Assembly (NCBI GenBank): GCA_012515235.1
Contig: JAAYYU010000124.1
Span: forward strand, 62,001 to 126,000
Direction of reading: 5' to 3'
Source: Candidatus Anammoximicrobium sp.
GTDB lineage: Bacteria > Planctomycetota > Planctomycetia > Pirellulales > Pirellulaceae
Length of the DNA stretch: 64,000 nt
The notes beneath the pieces were generated by a model. That model saw only the letters and a list, made by a program, of their open reading frames with translations, had not been told where the DNA came from and ran no database searches. The translations under genes were made by a program, and so were the position numbers. Below, in pieces: positions 27,340 through 36,680 of the stretch (position 1 is its first letter; each line of letters begins with the position of its first letter).

Positions 27340-27749
27340 TGCCCCTTGCCGAGTGGTCACTGTACGCCGATCGGCCCATCCTGGAAATCGTGCTGGCCCT
27401 CGCGGCAGGCGGTGCCGGTCTTTCGCGCCATCTGGTTGCCGACACCGGTGCCGGTTCGCGCCGTGATGTGTTCGAGCTGATACTCGACGAGGACGATTGC
27501 CTCCAGTGCGGTGGGATCCCGATTCATGAGGTCCGTCTGAGCGGCGCATACCGCGGATCGTTCCCCGTTTATCTCGTGGACGTGCGCATTCCCGCCTTGT
27601 CGTTCGACGACTCGGTGCCCGTGGTCGGGGTATCGAGCGTCCCGCGTGGCTCTGACGGCATTGCGTGTTTCAACTTCCTCCGCCGCTTCAACTACGGCAA
27701 CTTCGGGAATCCCGATGGTTTCGGTCTTGATCCGCTGCCGCAAGGATAG
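27339..27749 (+). CDS. Retropepsin-like aspartic protease candidate (136 aa)
   Basis: A single DTG motif preceded by hydrophobic residues (SRHLVADTGAGS, about residues 30-41) and a C-terminal GIACFNFLRRFNYGNFGN resemble one lobe of retroviral-type aspartic proteases, which act as homodimers with one Asp from each chain. There is no signal peptide or membrane helix, so it is cytoplasmic. It starts within the stop of the DUF5678-like gene. The C-terminus continues (PDGFGLDPLPQG) to TAG at 27747. I know of no function for such pairs. The protease assignment rests on the DTG context and could be wrong if the flap is absent. Confidence 0.55.
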   Translation: MPLAEWSLYADRPILEIVLALAAGGAGLSRHLVADTGAGSRRDVFELILDEDDCLQCGGIPIHEVRLSGAYRGSFPVYLVDVRIPALSFDDSVPVVGVSSVPRGSDGIACFNFLRRFNYGNFGNPDGFGLDPLPQG

Positions 27750-27766
27750 GCGAAGCCGCGGGGATG

Positions 27767-27785
27767 CCCACGGCTCGCCCGTGGG
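27767..27785. repeat. Palindrome CCCACGG-N5-CCGTGGG, copy 1
   Basis: Perfect 7-bp stem with loop CTCGC, 18 bp after the retropepsin-like gene. Same arms as the copy at 27907. Confidence 0.65.
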
Positions 27786-27836
27786 AGCCTCACGTTCGTC
27801 GCTACAGTCGGACGCGCCGACCAGGAACCGCACGAT

Positions 27837-27855
27837 CCCACGGACAAGCCGGGGG
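27837..27855. repeat. Palindrome CCCACGG-N5-CCGGGGG, copy 2
   Basis: Same left arm and loop position as its neighbours, with one mismatch in the right arm and loop ACAAG. It lies 70 bp from copy 1 and 70 bp from copy 3. Confidence 0.55.
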
Positions 27856-27906
27856 CATTCGGGAGAGGCGGCGGAGGTGGCGGGGAGTAGCGCCGAGCGT
27901 AACCAT

Positions 27907-27925
27907 CCCACGGGCAAGCCGTGGG
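27907..27925. repeat. Palindrome CCCACGG-N5-CCGTGGG, copy 3
   Basis: Perfect 7-bp stem with loop GCAAG; the flanking AT/GGAT extends it weakly. The three copies have start positions exactly 70 bp apart. Confidence 0.65.
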
Positions 27926-28124
27926 GATTGGCGAGCGGCGGGAGGGGCTCCTCGGTCATGTATTCGGGCTCGAGTTCGTCGGCGATACCCGCTACTTGTA
28001 GAAGAGACCGGCGGGCATGTACACTTTCGGCTTGGTTGCACGCTGCTGCTGGATGCGGAAGTTCACGAACGCCGGGTTCGAAGGAGGCTGAACCTGGGCT
28101 TCGGAGAACGGAAGGAGCAGGTGA

Positions 28125-28873
28125 ATGGCTGAGATTACGTTCAGGAATGCCTACTACATCAAGCTTGGACGTGGTGGGATGTGGGAGGAGAACGCAATCG
28201 AAACGGGTAAACTCCGTCTCGGGTGGCGTGAGACCACAATCGAGGACATCAACGCGGGGAACGGGAAAACTATCCACCGGCAAATCCGAAGGGAGTTGAA
28301 GGGGAAGCCCGTGGGAGTCGTTACAGCTGACCTCAACGCTTTGCGACGAATCGTAGAATCTGACTTCGATGACCTGTGGGTGACGTTTCACCAGAACACT
28401 ATCCAGATCTGCTGCTACGCACCTTGAACGGCACACAGAGCCAATTTGCTGCATCCATACGAGACTGCCGTGCCACGCTGGCACAGCACCTGGCCGAAGC
28501 CATCAAAGAGCTTCACTGGAAAGACTTTGAAACACTGGTCGATCTGGTCTTTCGCGCAGCGGGCTGGATTCGCGTCAGCGTCCTCGGCCAGCATGCGAAG
28601 GGGTTGGATCTGGAACTGGTCGAGCCCATAATGGGCGATCGCTACGTCGTCCAGGTAAAATCGTGTGCCGGATTGTCGGATGTACTTTCAACCGCCGAGC
28701 AATTCTCACGACACGAGTACCGCCGAGTCTTTTTCGTCGTCCACACCCCCGATACGAGTATCACAAACGCAACGAAGATCCCAAAGCACGTCGAACTAGT
28801 CCCACCAGAACGACTCGCAGACCTTGCTGCCAATGCCGGACTGACCGGATGGATTGAGGACAAAGTTTCGTAA
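28125..28873 (+). pseudogene. Mrr-like restriction endonuclease gene split across two frames
   Basis: The first segment (28125-28427, ATG with AGGAGCAGGTGA upstream) encodes a 100-aa N-terminal domain (MAEITFRNAYYIKLGRGGMW ... FDDLWVTFHQ). The second (28376-28873, another frame) encodes LRTLNGTQSQFA, KELHWKDFETLVDLVFRAAGW, KGLDLELVEP and YVVQVKS: a PD-(D/E)xK nuclease core of the Mrr/restriction-endonuclease type, with the Asp and the Q-x-K catalytic residues present. As I recall, intact relatives join these parts through a middle segment of roughly 70 residues. That segment is missing here, so an internal deletion with frameshift is inferred near 28390-28410. No slippery sequence suggests programmed frameshifting. 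Confidence 0.6.
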
Positions 28874-28909
28874 GCTCGACCCGCGGACGCTTACTGAATT
28901 GGCGGAATG

Positions 28910-29098
28910 TCAACCGGCAGGCCCACGCGCATGAAGAACCGCGCGAACGCCTGCGAGAGGTGTTCGCGATACGGAGGCAACAGGCGAAGCCGATGAGCAT
29001 CCAGGAGCGCCCGCTTGCGCAGAAAGGCAAGCGGCGGCCGGTAGGCTCGCCGCCAGCAGCGATGACAACAACAGACCCGTGACACGGAACGAGTTCAT
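28910..29098 (-). pseudogene. Signal-peptide stub of a secreted protein (62 codons)
   Basis: GAGGAGCC precedes an ATG that starts a clean signal peptide (MNSFRVTGLLLSSLLAASLPAAA). After it the sequence becomes low-quality in this frame, while another frame (stop near 28891) reads more naturally (FMRVGLPVDIPPIQ). A frameshifted or truncated exported-protein gene is likely; the original identity is not recognisable. It lies 71 bp downstream of the GH29 gene on the same strand. Confidence 0.4.
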
Positions 29099-29169
29099 GG
29101 GTTTGGCTCCTCGCTCGATCGTAGGCCGCTCGCTGCGCGGGCGGAAATTCGTGTCGCGGAGCGAGACGC

Positions 29170-30924
29170 CTACGGTGTCTTGCGCGCGGCTGGGGCGAAC
29201 AGCTGGAACTCGAAGATCGTCGGGCCGCCCTGGCCCTCCGTGATGTTCAGGCGGACGACGCGGGCGGTGACCGGATCGAACTTCACTTCGCGGTTCTCGC
29301 CGATGGCCTGGCCGCTGTGGAAGGTCTTCCAGTCTTCGCCGTCTTTGTACTGCAGTTCGAAGGCTTTTACGCGCACCCCGAATTCCACGCACTCGCTGAT
29401 CCGGGCCCGGTCGAACGTCTCGGGCTTGCCCAGGTCCACTTCCAGCGAGCACGGGCCGGTGCCGGCGTCGGTGGCCCAGCGCGTCTGGTCGTCGCCGTCC
29501 ACCGCCATCGCGCCGGCGTAGTGGTGGTTCTTCTGATAGACGTTGGACGCAGTGGCCTTCCTGCCTTCGGTCAGCGATTGGCCGAGGCTGGAGACGGCGA
29601 TGGGGGCGAGGCCGATGGCGGGCTGGTCGAGTTCCAGCGCGACGATCGTGTCGATCTCCTGCCGGTCGGACTTGGGCACGGCGATTTCGATGCCGGCTTC
29701 CGTTTGCTTGACGGTTGCCTGTCCGCCGGTGAGCACGCGACTGGTGACGATTCTGGCCGGCAGCGCGGGAAGCGTCAGCACGTCCTCGGGCCAGGCGAGA
29801 ACATGCGCGTAGATCGTCTTGTCCTGGCGGGTCGCGACCACGTGTTTGGCCGGCTTGAAAGGGCCGCCGCGCGTGCCGTAGATGCTCTCGCCATGTTTGG
29901 CCAGCCACGCCCCCATTTCTTTCAGCCGTTCGACCTGCCGCGGTTCGATCTCGCCCGTGGGCATGGGTCCCACGTTGAACAGCAGATTGCCGTCGCCGCC
30001 CGCGGTGCGAATGAGCGTCTGCAGGCACTCGGGCAGCGTCTTCATTTTGTCGTCCGGTTTCCAGGACCATTGCCGGCAGATCGTCATGCAGGTCTCCCAC
30101 GGCCGCTGGAGGTCAAAGCCGCCGACGCGCTGTTCGGGCGTGCCGTAGTCGCCGACGCCGCCGCCCGCGCGGTTGTTCACCAGGATGTCGGGCTGCAGCG
30201 TGCGGCACAGGCGGACGTTCTCGGAGCCCTCCGTGCGATCGAACTCCTGGGGCACGTCGAACCACATCGAGTGGAACGGGCCGTAGTTGGTGATCAGTTC
30301 GGTGACCTGGGCCCGCAGGTAACGGCGGTAGGCGGCGATGTCCGACTTCTCGCGCCGGACCTTGCCGCCGGGACTGGTCAGCGGAAAGTCGGGATGGTGC
30401 CAGTCGCAAACGGAGTGGTAGGTGCCGAAGGCAATGCCGCCGCGCCGGCAGGCCTCGGCGAGTTCCTTCGTCACGTCGCGGGCGAAGGGCGACTTCATGA
30501 TGTTGTAGTCGGTCTGCTTCGTATCCCACAGACAGAAGCCGTCGTGGTGCTTGGTCGTCAGCACCATGTACTTCATGCCGGCAGCCTTCGCGACGGCCAC
30601 CCACTCGTCGGCATCGAACTTCGTCGGGTTGAACTTCTTGTACAGGTTGTCGTACACCTCGATCGGCGTCTGGGCGCCGCGAGACCAGCCGATCTCGTGC
30701 CCGGTCAGGCTGACCGGTCCCCAGTGGATGAACATGCCAAACCGCATGTCCTGCCAGCGTTTCAGCGCCGCCGGATCGGGCTTGAGCCACGGTTCCGGTT
30801 CCGCCTGCCTGGCGGCCGGAGTCTCCGGTCGTTTCGCAGCCGGTTTGTCTTCGGCCTGGAGCAGCGGGGCGATCAACAGCAACACCAAGACAGCCGGCCC
30901 ATGCCGGGATACGCGAGCGTTCAT
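29170..30924 (-). CDS. Exported GH29 alpha-L-fucosidase with C-terminal discoidin-like domain (584 aa)
   Basis: Signal peptide (VLVLLLIAPLLQA), then the GH29 (beta/alpha)8 barrel: RFGMFIHWGPVSLTGHEIGW, YMVLTTKHHDGFCLWDT, and FHSMWFDVPQEFDR with the candidate nucleophile Asp, then LLFNVGPMPTGEI. The last ~130 residues (TASNVYQKNHHYAGAMAVDG through FELQYKDGEDW) form an F5/8 type C (discoidin) carbohydrate-binding domain. AGGAGG precedes the ATG. It hydrolyses terminal alpha-L-fucose, probably from sulfated fucans or glycans in the periplasm or outside. The GH95 stub nearby suggests that fucose utilisation was once broader here. Confidence 0.88.
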   Translation of the reverse strand: MNARVSRHGPAVLVLLLIAPLLQAEDKPAAKRPETPAARQAEPEPWLKPDPAALKRWQDMRFGMFIHWGPVSLTGHEIGWSRGAQTPIEVYDNLYKKFNPTKFDADEWVAVAKAAGMKYMVLTTKHHDGFCLWDTKQTDYNIMKSPFARDVTKELAEACRRGGIAFGTYHSVCDWHHPDFPLTSPGGKVRREKSDIAAYRRYLRAQVTELITNYGPFHSMWFDVPQEFDRTEGSENVRLCRTLQPDILVNNRAGGGVGDYGTPEQRVGGFDLQRPWETCMTICRQWSWKPDDKMKTLPECLQTLIRTAGGDGNLLFNVGPMPTGEIEPRQVERLKEMGAWLAKHGESIYGTRGGPFKPAKHVVATRQDKTIYAHVLAWPEDVLTLPALPARIVTSRVLTGGQATVKQTEAGIEIAVPKSDRQEIDTIVALELDQPAIGLAPIAVSSLGQSLTEGRKATASNVYQKNHHYAGAMAVDGDDQTRWATDAGTGPCSLEVDLGKPETFDRARISECVEFGVRVKAFELQYKDGEDWKTFHSGQAIGENREVKFDPVTARVVRLNITEGQGGPTIFEFQLFAPAARKTP

Positions 30925-31193
30925 ACGTGGCCTCCTGGTTAGCGGAACGATACCAGAATGCCGCCTGCCGCCAGGCAAGTCAATCCAGGCATGGCGGATG
31001 CCTTTCCGTCTTGGCCGCAACGGGAAACGTCCCAGGCGGCCGCAAGTCGCGCCGCTGTGGTCGAATCCGCCTGCCATGTTGCGTCCCCCAGACGCGGACG
31101 CCACAATGCGGCCATCGAAATCCAAGGCACGCGCGCCCGTTGGCCGCCCGTGTCCGTTTGGCGGAACTGGTAGACTGGGAGGCCAAGGAAACC

Positions 31194-33290
31194 ATGACAA
31201 AGCGCAGCTGGATATTGATTGTCGGCATCCTGACGCTCGCCTGCCGCGGGGCGCTGGCCGCCCACCTGTTTGTCGCCGGCACGGGCAGCGACGCCAATCC
31301 CGGCACGGAGGACCAGCCGTTCGCGACGCTGGAGCGTGCGCGGGACGAAATCCGGAAGATCAAGGCTGGCGGGCCGCTGCCTGCCGGCGGGATCACCGTC
31401 GAAGTGCGCGGCGGGACGTACGAGTTGGCGCGGCCCTTCGAGTTGTCGGGCCAGGACAGCGGCGCCGCGAAGGCTCCGGTCGTGTATCGGGCTCGGCCCG
31501 GCGAAGTGGTCAGGATTTCTGGCGGCCGCGCCGTGAGTGCTTGGCAGGCCGTCTCTGATCCGGCGGTCCGGAAGCGGTTGGACCCCGCCGCTTGCGATCA
31601 GGTGCTTCAGGCAGACCTCAAGGCGCTCGGCATCACCGATCTGCAAGGCATCCACGACGCCAAGACCTACCAATCGGACCCCGGCTTGGAACTGTTTTTT
31701 CAGGATCAGCCCATGACGCTGGCCCGCTATCCGAACTCAGGATACCTGCGCATGGCCAGCGTTTTGGACGCGGACGGAAAGCCGCAGACGGGCGACGTCA
31801 CGACGGCGGAGGGCAAATTCATTTGCGACGATCCGCGTCCGGGACGGTGGGTTGGCGAGCGGGACATCTGGCTGCACGGATTCTGGGTCTGGGACTGGGC
31901 CGACCTGCGGATTCCGCTGGCCAGCGTGGACGCGGCGGCGCGCACCGTCAGTCTGGGGCCCTCGCCGGGACGCACCTTCCGTCTTCGAGCGGGGCGGTGG
32001 TTCTACGCCGAAAACGTGCTGCCGGAACTTGACCGACCCGGCGAATGGTATCTGGACCGCGACCGCGGCATCCTCTACTTCTGGCCGCCTGCCGCGCTGT
32101 CCGAGGGCCGGGCGGTCGTGTCGGTCGTGCGCGACCTGATCCGCCTGAACGACGTCTCGCACGTGACCTTCCGCGGCCTGCTGATCGAAAGCGGACGCGG
32201 CAGCGCCTTCGTCGTCCAGGGCGGCGCCGGCGTGCGCGTGATCGCCTGTACGATCCGCAACCTGGGCAACTGGGCGGTCAAGGTCTACGGCGGCGCCCAG
32301 CACGGCGTCGTCGGCTGCGATGTGTACCAGATGGGCCAGGGCGGCATCCACCTGGAAGGCGGCGACCGCAAGACGCTGACCGCGGCCGGACATTTCGCCG
32401 ACAACAACCACATCCACCACACCGCCCGCTGGGACCCGGTGTACCAGCAAGGAATCACGGTCTTTGGCGTCGGCAACCGCGCCACGCACAACCTGATTCA
32501 CCAGGTGCCCCACATCGCCATCGGCTTCACCGGCAACGACCAGACGATCGAATACAACGAGATCCACACGGCGGTCTTCCAATCCAACGACGCCGGCGCG
32601 ATCTACACGTCGCCGCCCGACGAGACTTGGTCCATGCGCGGCCACAAGATCCGCTTCAACTACCTGCACCACATCCACGGCTTCGAAGGCAAAGGCTGCC
32701 TGGGCGTGTACTTGGACGACTGCTTTTCGTCGGCCGACATTTCCAGCAACATCTTCTACGACGTCGCCACCGCCATCCTGATCGGCGGCGGACGCGACAA
32801 CCGGATGACGAACAACATGTTCCTCAAGTGCAACCGCGCCTTCAGCATCGACGCGCGGGGACTGGGCTGGGCCAAGGGTGTCGGCGTGTTCGCGACCAAG
32901 GAACTGATCGACTTGAACTACAAACAGCCGCCGTGGTCGGTCAAGTATCCGGAACTGCTGAACATCCTGGAGGACGAACCGTTGGCCCCCAAGGGCAATG
33001 TCATGGCCCGCAATATCTGCTGGGGCGGCCCGTGGGGCTGGACCGAGCCGAAGGCGTTGCCGGGGGTCAAATTCGAGGACAATTTGATCGACGTGGACCC
33101 GCGGTTTGTGGGGCCGGTGCCGACCGATTTCCGCCTGGCGGAGGACTCGCCGGCCCGGCAGCTCGGCTTCCAACCCATTCCTTTCGACAAAATCGGTGTG
33201 TACGCGAGCCAGGACCGGGCATCCTGGCCGGTGAATTCTGCGCCGCAAGCTGTCTCCACCACGCCGTCGGCGGCTGATTCGGGAAGCTGA
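31194..33290 (+). CDS. Exported right-handed beta-helix protein, GH141-like (698 aa)
   Basis: After a signal peptide the protein starts [30 protein letters not shown], the entry motif of many parallel beta-helix polysaccharide-active enzymes. Beta-helix coils follow ([62 protein letters not shown]). The architecture, with an inserted beta-sandwich (~residues 110-290), resembles GH141 fucosidase/xylanase-type proteins. AAGGAA lies just before the ATG. Divergent from the GH29 gene, so both could share regulation. Substrate is probably a plant or algal polysaccharide; specificity is not readable. Confidence 0.72.
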   Translation: MTKRSWILIVGILTLACRGALAAHLFVAGTGSDANPGTEDQPFATLERARDEIRKIKAGGPLPAGGITVEVRGGTYELARPFELSGQDSGAAKAPVVYRARPGEVVRISGGRAVSAWQAVSDPAVRKRLDPAACDQVLQADLKALGITDLQGIHDAKTYQSDPGLELFFQDQPMTLARYPNSGYLRMASVLDADGKPQTGDVTTAEGKFICDDPRPGRWVGERDIWLHGFWVWDWADLRIPLASVDAAARTVSLGPSPGRTFRLRAGRWFYAENVLPELDRPGEWYLDRDRGILYFWPPAALSEGRAVVSVVRDLIRLNDVSHVTFRGLLIESGRGSAFVVQGGAGVRVIACTIRNLGNWAVKVYGGAQHGVVGCDVYQMGQGGIHLEGGDRKTLTAAGHFADNNHIHHTARWDPVYQQGITVFGVGNRATHNLIHQVPHIAIGFTGNDQTIEYNEIHTAVFQSNDAGAIYTSPPDETWSMRGHKIRFNYLHHIHGFEGKGCLGVYLDDCFSSADISSNIFYDVATAILIGGGRDNRMTNNMFLKCNRAFSIDARGLGWAKGVGVFATKELIDLNYKQPPWSVKYPELLNILEDEPLAPKGNVMARNICWGGPWGWTEPKALPGVKFEDNLIDVDPRFVGPVPTDFRLAEDSPARQLGFQPIPFDKIGVYASQDRASWPVNSAPQAVSTTPSAADSGS

Positions 33291-33379
33291 ACAGGGGTTC
33301 GCGAAGGGTCGCTTTGGCAGCGCTGGAGGAATTCCGCGCGTGCCTTGCCGGAATGCCGCACACCGCTCAGAATATCGAC

Positions 33380-34696
33380 ATGCCCCGACGAAAACGATAT
33401 CCTTGGCCGTTGCTGATCGCCGTGCTGGCCGTGGTCGTGTTGCTGCTCCTCTATGTCGTCGGTTGGCCATTGGCGGCGAGCCTGACGGCGCCGGCCCGCG
33501 AGGGCGCCCGGCGGCCCGACGTGTTCCTGGTGCCGATTGGCGAGCAAATTCCCATCCGGCTGTTCGAGTTCCTGATCTTCGCCTGGCTGTTCGTCTTCGG
33601 GTCGTGCATCGGCAGTTTCCTGAACGTCGTCATTTATCGCGTTCCGCGCGGGATGTCCTTGTGGGGTTCGTCCCACTGTCCGTCGTGCTGCGTCCGGATT
33701 CCGGCGCGGGACAACGTGCCCGTCTTCGGCTGGCTGGCGCTGCGCGGCCGTTGCCGCACGTGCCGGTTGCCGATCTCGCCGCGCTACCCGCTGGTCGAAC
33801 TGGCCGTCGGGCTGGTGGTGCTGATCCTGAGCATGCTGGAAATCCTGTTTGCGGGACTGAATTTGCCCGGTCCGGGCGAGCGGACGTTTGCGGGGCTGAG
33901 TGTCAGTTGGTTGGTGAGTCATCCCCGCTGGGATCTGATCGGCACGTGCGCCTTGCACAGCGGCCTGGTGTGCGTGCTTCTGAGTTGGGCGCTGATCCGG
34001 CATGATGGATACGCCGTGCCGCGGGGCTATACCGCCCTGGCGTTTGCTGCCGGCCTGCTGTGGACGGTCTGGACGCCGGTGCAGGGAGGCAGTCCGTGGC
34101 CGTTGAGCGATGGGAACGGCCAGGCCTGGACACAGATTGGGCTGTCTGGCGGTCGAGCCTTGGCCGGTCTCGGCGGCGGCTTGTTGCTGGGACTGATTGC
34201 CGGAGCCGGAGCCCGCCTGGCGGGACGCGACGCCGCAAGTTGGCGACCGCAGCCGGAGCATCCGCCGCCCGACAGGGCGTGGGCGGGACTGAGCGATGCG
34301 TTGGCCGGCTTGGGACTGGTCGGCGTCTGTTTGGGTTGGTCGGCAGCCGCCTCCATCGGATTGTTGGCCGCCGCTGCGAGGTTTTTGCGGGCGTTGGCCC
34401 TGGGCGTCGCGCCGACGCGCCGCGCGGCGCCGCTGTTGGCGTCCGTGTGTCTGGCGACGTTCCTTCAGATCTGCCTGTGGCGCTGGCTGGACGGGCTGCC
34501 TTTCTGGCCCAATGATTCGGCTGGCCCCGTGTCGTTCGCGGCGGCGGCGACGATCGTGTTGGTCTTGACGTGGCAAGCCGCCGTGCTCGAACGACTGGGC
34601 GCGCGAGCGGCAGCCGCAGCCGAACGTCCCGCCGGTTCGCCGCTGCCAGCGGATTCGGTCGGCACGAGTGTGCGGCAAGACCGCCAGGGCGAATGA
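33380..34696 (+). CDS. Prepilin peptidase, A24 family (438 aa)
   Basis: Polytopic membrane protein. [19 protein letters not shown] plus the zinc-type cysteines [15 protein letters not shown] and [18 protein letters not shown] form the N-terminal methylase-like domain of type IV prepilin peptidases. Two membrane aspartates sit in the expected contexts, near residue 208 ([13 protein letters not shown]) and near 306 ([18 protein letters not shown]). It cleaves prepilin leaders at G|F; the two DUF1559 proteins at 49.7 and 51.2 kb are possible substrates. An extra N-terminal helix precedes the usual start. The start at 33380 is uncertain (TTG 33314 also possible). Confidence 0.82.
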   Translation: MPRRKRYPWPLLIAVLAVVVLLLLYVVGWPLAASLTAPAREGARRPDVFLVPIGEQIPIRLFEFLIFAWLFVFGSCIGSFLNVVIYRVPRGMSLWGSSHCPSCCVRIPARDNVPVFGWLALRGRCRTCRLPISPRYPLVELAVGLVVLILSMLEILFAGLNLPGPGERTFAGLSVSWLVSHPRWDLIGTCALHSGLVCVLLSWALIRHDGYAVPRGYTALAFAAGLLWTVWTPVQGGSPWPLSDGNGQAWTQIGLSGGRALAGLGGGLLLGLIAGAGARLAGRDAASWRPQPEHPPPDRAWAGLSDALAGLGLVGVCLGWSAAASIGLLAAAARFLRALALGVAPTRRAAPLLASVCLATFLQICLWRWLDGLPFWPNDSAGPVSFAAAATIVLVLTWQAAVLERLGARAAAAAERPAGSPLPADSVGTSVRQDRQGE

Positions 34697-34818
34697 CGAT
34701 TCGCCCCTGACGAAAGAAGTTGGCTCCGCGACGCGATCCTGCTAGAATTCGTGCTGACCAACGGTCCCGGTTGCCCGGAACGAGGCCGGGTACTGCCACG
34801 CGATAAGGAACCGACGCC

Positions 34819-35580
34819 GTGTTTGCCGGTGAGCCCGCGCCAACTCAATTCGACTTACACTTTCGCATCGCGGGCATTCCCGTGCGCGTCCATCCGCTGT
34901 TCTGGCTGGTGGCGTTTCTGATTGGCTCCGGCTTCGGCGAGCGGTTGACGCTGCTGATCGGCGCGGCCGCCGTCTTCGTGTCGATCCTGGTACACGAGTT
35001 AGGGCATGCGTTGACGATGCGGCACTTCGGCCAGGACGCGCGCATCGTCCTGTACATGATGGGCGGACTGGCGATTCCGGATTCCTCGCCGTGGCAAGTG
35101 CGTTCTGGGAGGCGGGCGCGCGGCCCGCTGTCACAGATTCTGATCTCGGCCGCTGGTCCCGGCGCGGGTTTCCTGCTGGCCGGTTTGGTCGTGGCACTCG
35201 TCTTTGCGGCCGGCGGCTTCGTGCGGTTCCACTTGGCCTACGGCGTCATTCCGGTGCCACTTGTCACCCTGCCGGAGACCGTTAACGAAAACTGGTACCA
35301 CGTGGTCCGCAGCCTGCTTTGGGTGAACATCTTCTGGGGCCTGATGAATCTGGTGCCCGTGTATCCGTTGGACGGTGGCCAGATCGCGCGGGAAGTGCTG
35401 GTGGCCGGCGACCCGTGGGAGGGCGTGGTCAAATCCCTGTGGCTGTCGGTCTTCGTCGGCGCGGCGGTCGCGGTCTTCGGATTCAGCGTCTTGCACGACC
35501 GTTTCCTGGGAATCCTGTTCGGCTTTCTGGCATTTTCTAACTTCATGGCAATTCAGAACTTGCGCGGCAGGATGTGGTGA
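34819..35580 (+). CDS. Site-2-protease-like M50 metalloprotease (253 aa)
   Basis: Integral membrane zinc protease with HELGH in the third helix region (SILVHELGHALTMRHFG, ~residue 57) and the second ligand motif LMNLVPVYPLDGGQ near residue 180. It has about six transmembrane helices. It starts at GTG 34819 with AAGGAA upstream. No PDZ or CBS domain is fused. M50 enzymes perform intramembrane cleavage of regulators such as anti-sigma factors; the substrate is not indicated. The SGNH hydrolase gene follows after 9 bp, so the two are likely cotranscribed. Confidence 0.85.
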   Translation: MFAGEPAPTQFDLHFRIAGIPVRVHPLFWLVAFLIGSGFGERLTLLIGAAAVFVSILVHELGHALTMRHFGQDARIVLYMMGGLAIPDSSPWQVRSGRRARGPLSQILISAAGPGAGFLLAGLVVALVFAAGGFVRFHLAYGVIPVPLVTLPETVNENWYHVVRSLLWVNIFWGLMNLVPVYPLDGGQIAREVLVAGDPWEGVVKSLWLSVFVGAAVAVFGFSVLHDRFLGILFGFLAFSNFMAIQNLRGRMW

Positions 35581-35589
35581 GGCTGGGAG

Positions 35590-36408
35590 ATGGCGTCTGC
35601 GTTCGATCCGGCTTCCAGTCCCGTGGCGACGGCGATTTCGAATGTGTCGCGGCGCGTCGTCGTTCTGGGGGCCAGCAATGTGGTGCGGGCGATCTCGACG
35701 ATTGTCGAGACGGCCGAGTTGATCTGGGAATCGCCGCTGGACGTGTTGGCCGCGTGCGGGCACGGGCGGTCGTACGGTCGGACCAGTTGCGTGTTGGGAC
35801 GGTCGCTGCCGGGGATTCTCCAGTGCGGGCTGTGGGACGACTTGCTGCAGCGTCCCGCGCTGCCGACGGCGGCGTTGGTGACCGACATCGGCAACGACAT
35901 TCTCTACGGCGCCAGCGCCGGGCAGATCGCCGAGTGGGTCGAGCAGTGTCTGGAGCGGCTGCGCGAGAGGTGTGAGCGGATCGTCGTCACGGAGCTTCCG
36001 CTGGCTCGTCTGGCGTCGGTCACGCCGTGGCAGTACCGGCTCGTCCGCACGCTGCTGTTTCCAGGATCGCGAGTGACGTTTGAGGAGGCCTTGCAGCGAG
36101 TGCGCGAAGTGAACGCGCGCGTCATCGAGTTGGCGGCGCAGTATCGCGCCGTCGTGCGAACGCCGCGGCGCGACTGGTACGGACTGGACCCGATCCACCT
36201 GCGGCGCGCCGTGTGGTCCTCGGCGTGGCGGGAGATCCTGTCGGGCGTTGCCGAGGGCGCGACGGTGCACGCTGCGCGCGGTTCGTGGGGGCGCTGGTGG
36301 CAACTGCGCCGTCAGCGGCCGCAGTCGCGCCGGCTGTTCGGCATCGCGCAGCGCCGCGCTCAGCCGGCGTGTGTCCTGCGCAGCGGCAGCGCGATCTCGC
36401 TGTACTGA
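35590..36408 (+). CDS. SGNH/GDSL-like hydrolase (272 aa)
   Basis: Block I is VVVLGASNVVRAIS (near residue 25, Ser in GASN rather than GDS). Block III is the G-N-D of VTDIGNDILYG, and block V the D-x-x-H of YGLDPIHLRRAVW. This order is that of SGNH esterases/lipases. No signal peptide is seen. The C-terminal ~50 residues are Arg-rich (WQLRRQRPQSRRLFGIAQRR). GGGAG lies just before the ATG. It is probably a cytoplasmic esterase in the same transcript as the M50 protease. Substrate unknown. Confidence 0.7.
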   Translation: MASAFDPASSPVATAISNVSRRVVVLGASNVVRAISTIVETAELIWESPLDVLAACGHGRSYGRTSCVLGRSLPGILQCGLWDDLLQRPALPTAALVTDIGNDILYGASAGQIAEWVEQCLERLRERCERIVVTELPLARLASVTPWQYRLVRTLLFPGSRVTFEEALQRVREVNARVIELAAQYRAVVRTPRRDWYGLDPIHLRRAVWSSAWREILSGVAEGATVHAARGSWGRWWQLRRQRPQSRRLFGIAQRRAQPACVLRSGSAISLY

Positions 36409-36435
36409 CGCCGAGAAAAATCTTCTCTTTTTGTG

Positions 36436-36483
36436 GAAAACATGTCGAAAACATGTTGCATTATTTTGGGCGATGCGTAAAAC
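36436..36483 (+). promoter_or_regulatory. Tandem GAAAACATGT sites with promoter-like hexamers
   Basis: Two exact 10-bp direct repeats GAAAACATGT (36436-36445 and 36447-36456, period 11 bp, one helical turn) sit in an AT-rich island. They run into a -35-like TTGCAT (36456-36461), 16 bp, and TAAAAC (36478-36483). It may be a regulated promoter for the Lys-rich gene at 36681. Read by eye only. Confidence 0.4.
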
Positions 36484-36680
36484 ATTAGCTAGCATGAGAT
36501 ATGGAGATTACGTGCCACGCGTGTTTGTGCTGGCTTCATTTGGGATGAGGACAGAGGCAGACAACTCGGCAACGAGTCAGTGGCAGTCAAGCAGTTGGCG
36601 AGTGGGACTCGTCGGCTCGGGGCAACCTGGATGCCATCGGGACGGAACTCGCCGGAACCTTGTTTTACGGAGGACGTGTA

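Larger units (their letters stand above)
27750..28124. other. Gene-free stretch with clustered small palindromes
   Basis: No convincing gene in 375 bp. Three CCCACGG-type hairpins about 70 bp apart occupy the first half. On the minus strand 27992-28100 reads as protein-like sequence ending KPKVYMPAGLFYK, but no start or family is recognised. Confidence 0.5.

Noticed and set aside
27992-28100. Minus-strand protein-like stretch ending KPKVYMPAGLFYK
   Set aside because: No start, no RBS and no family recognised; may be debris of an older gene but not supportable.
27040-28900. Possible CRISPR-like or phage-defence island because of spaced repeats
   Set aside because: The repeats are 19-bp palindromes, only three copies, with no conserved spacer-repeat structure and no cas genes.
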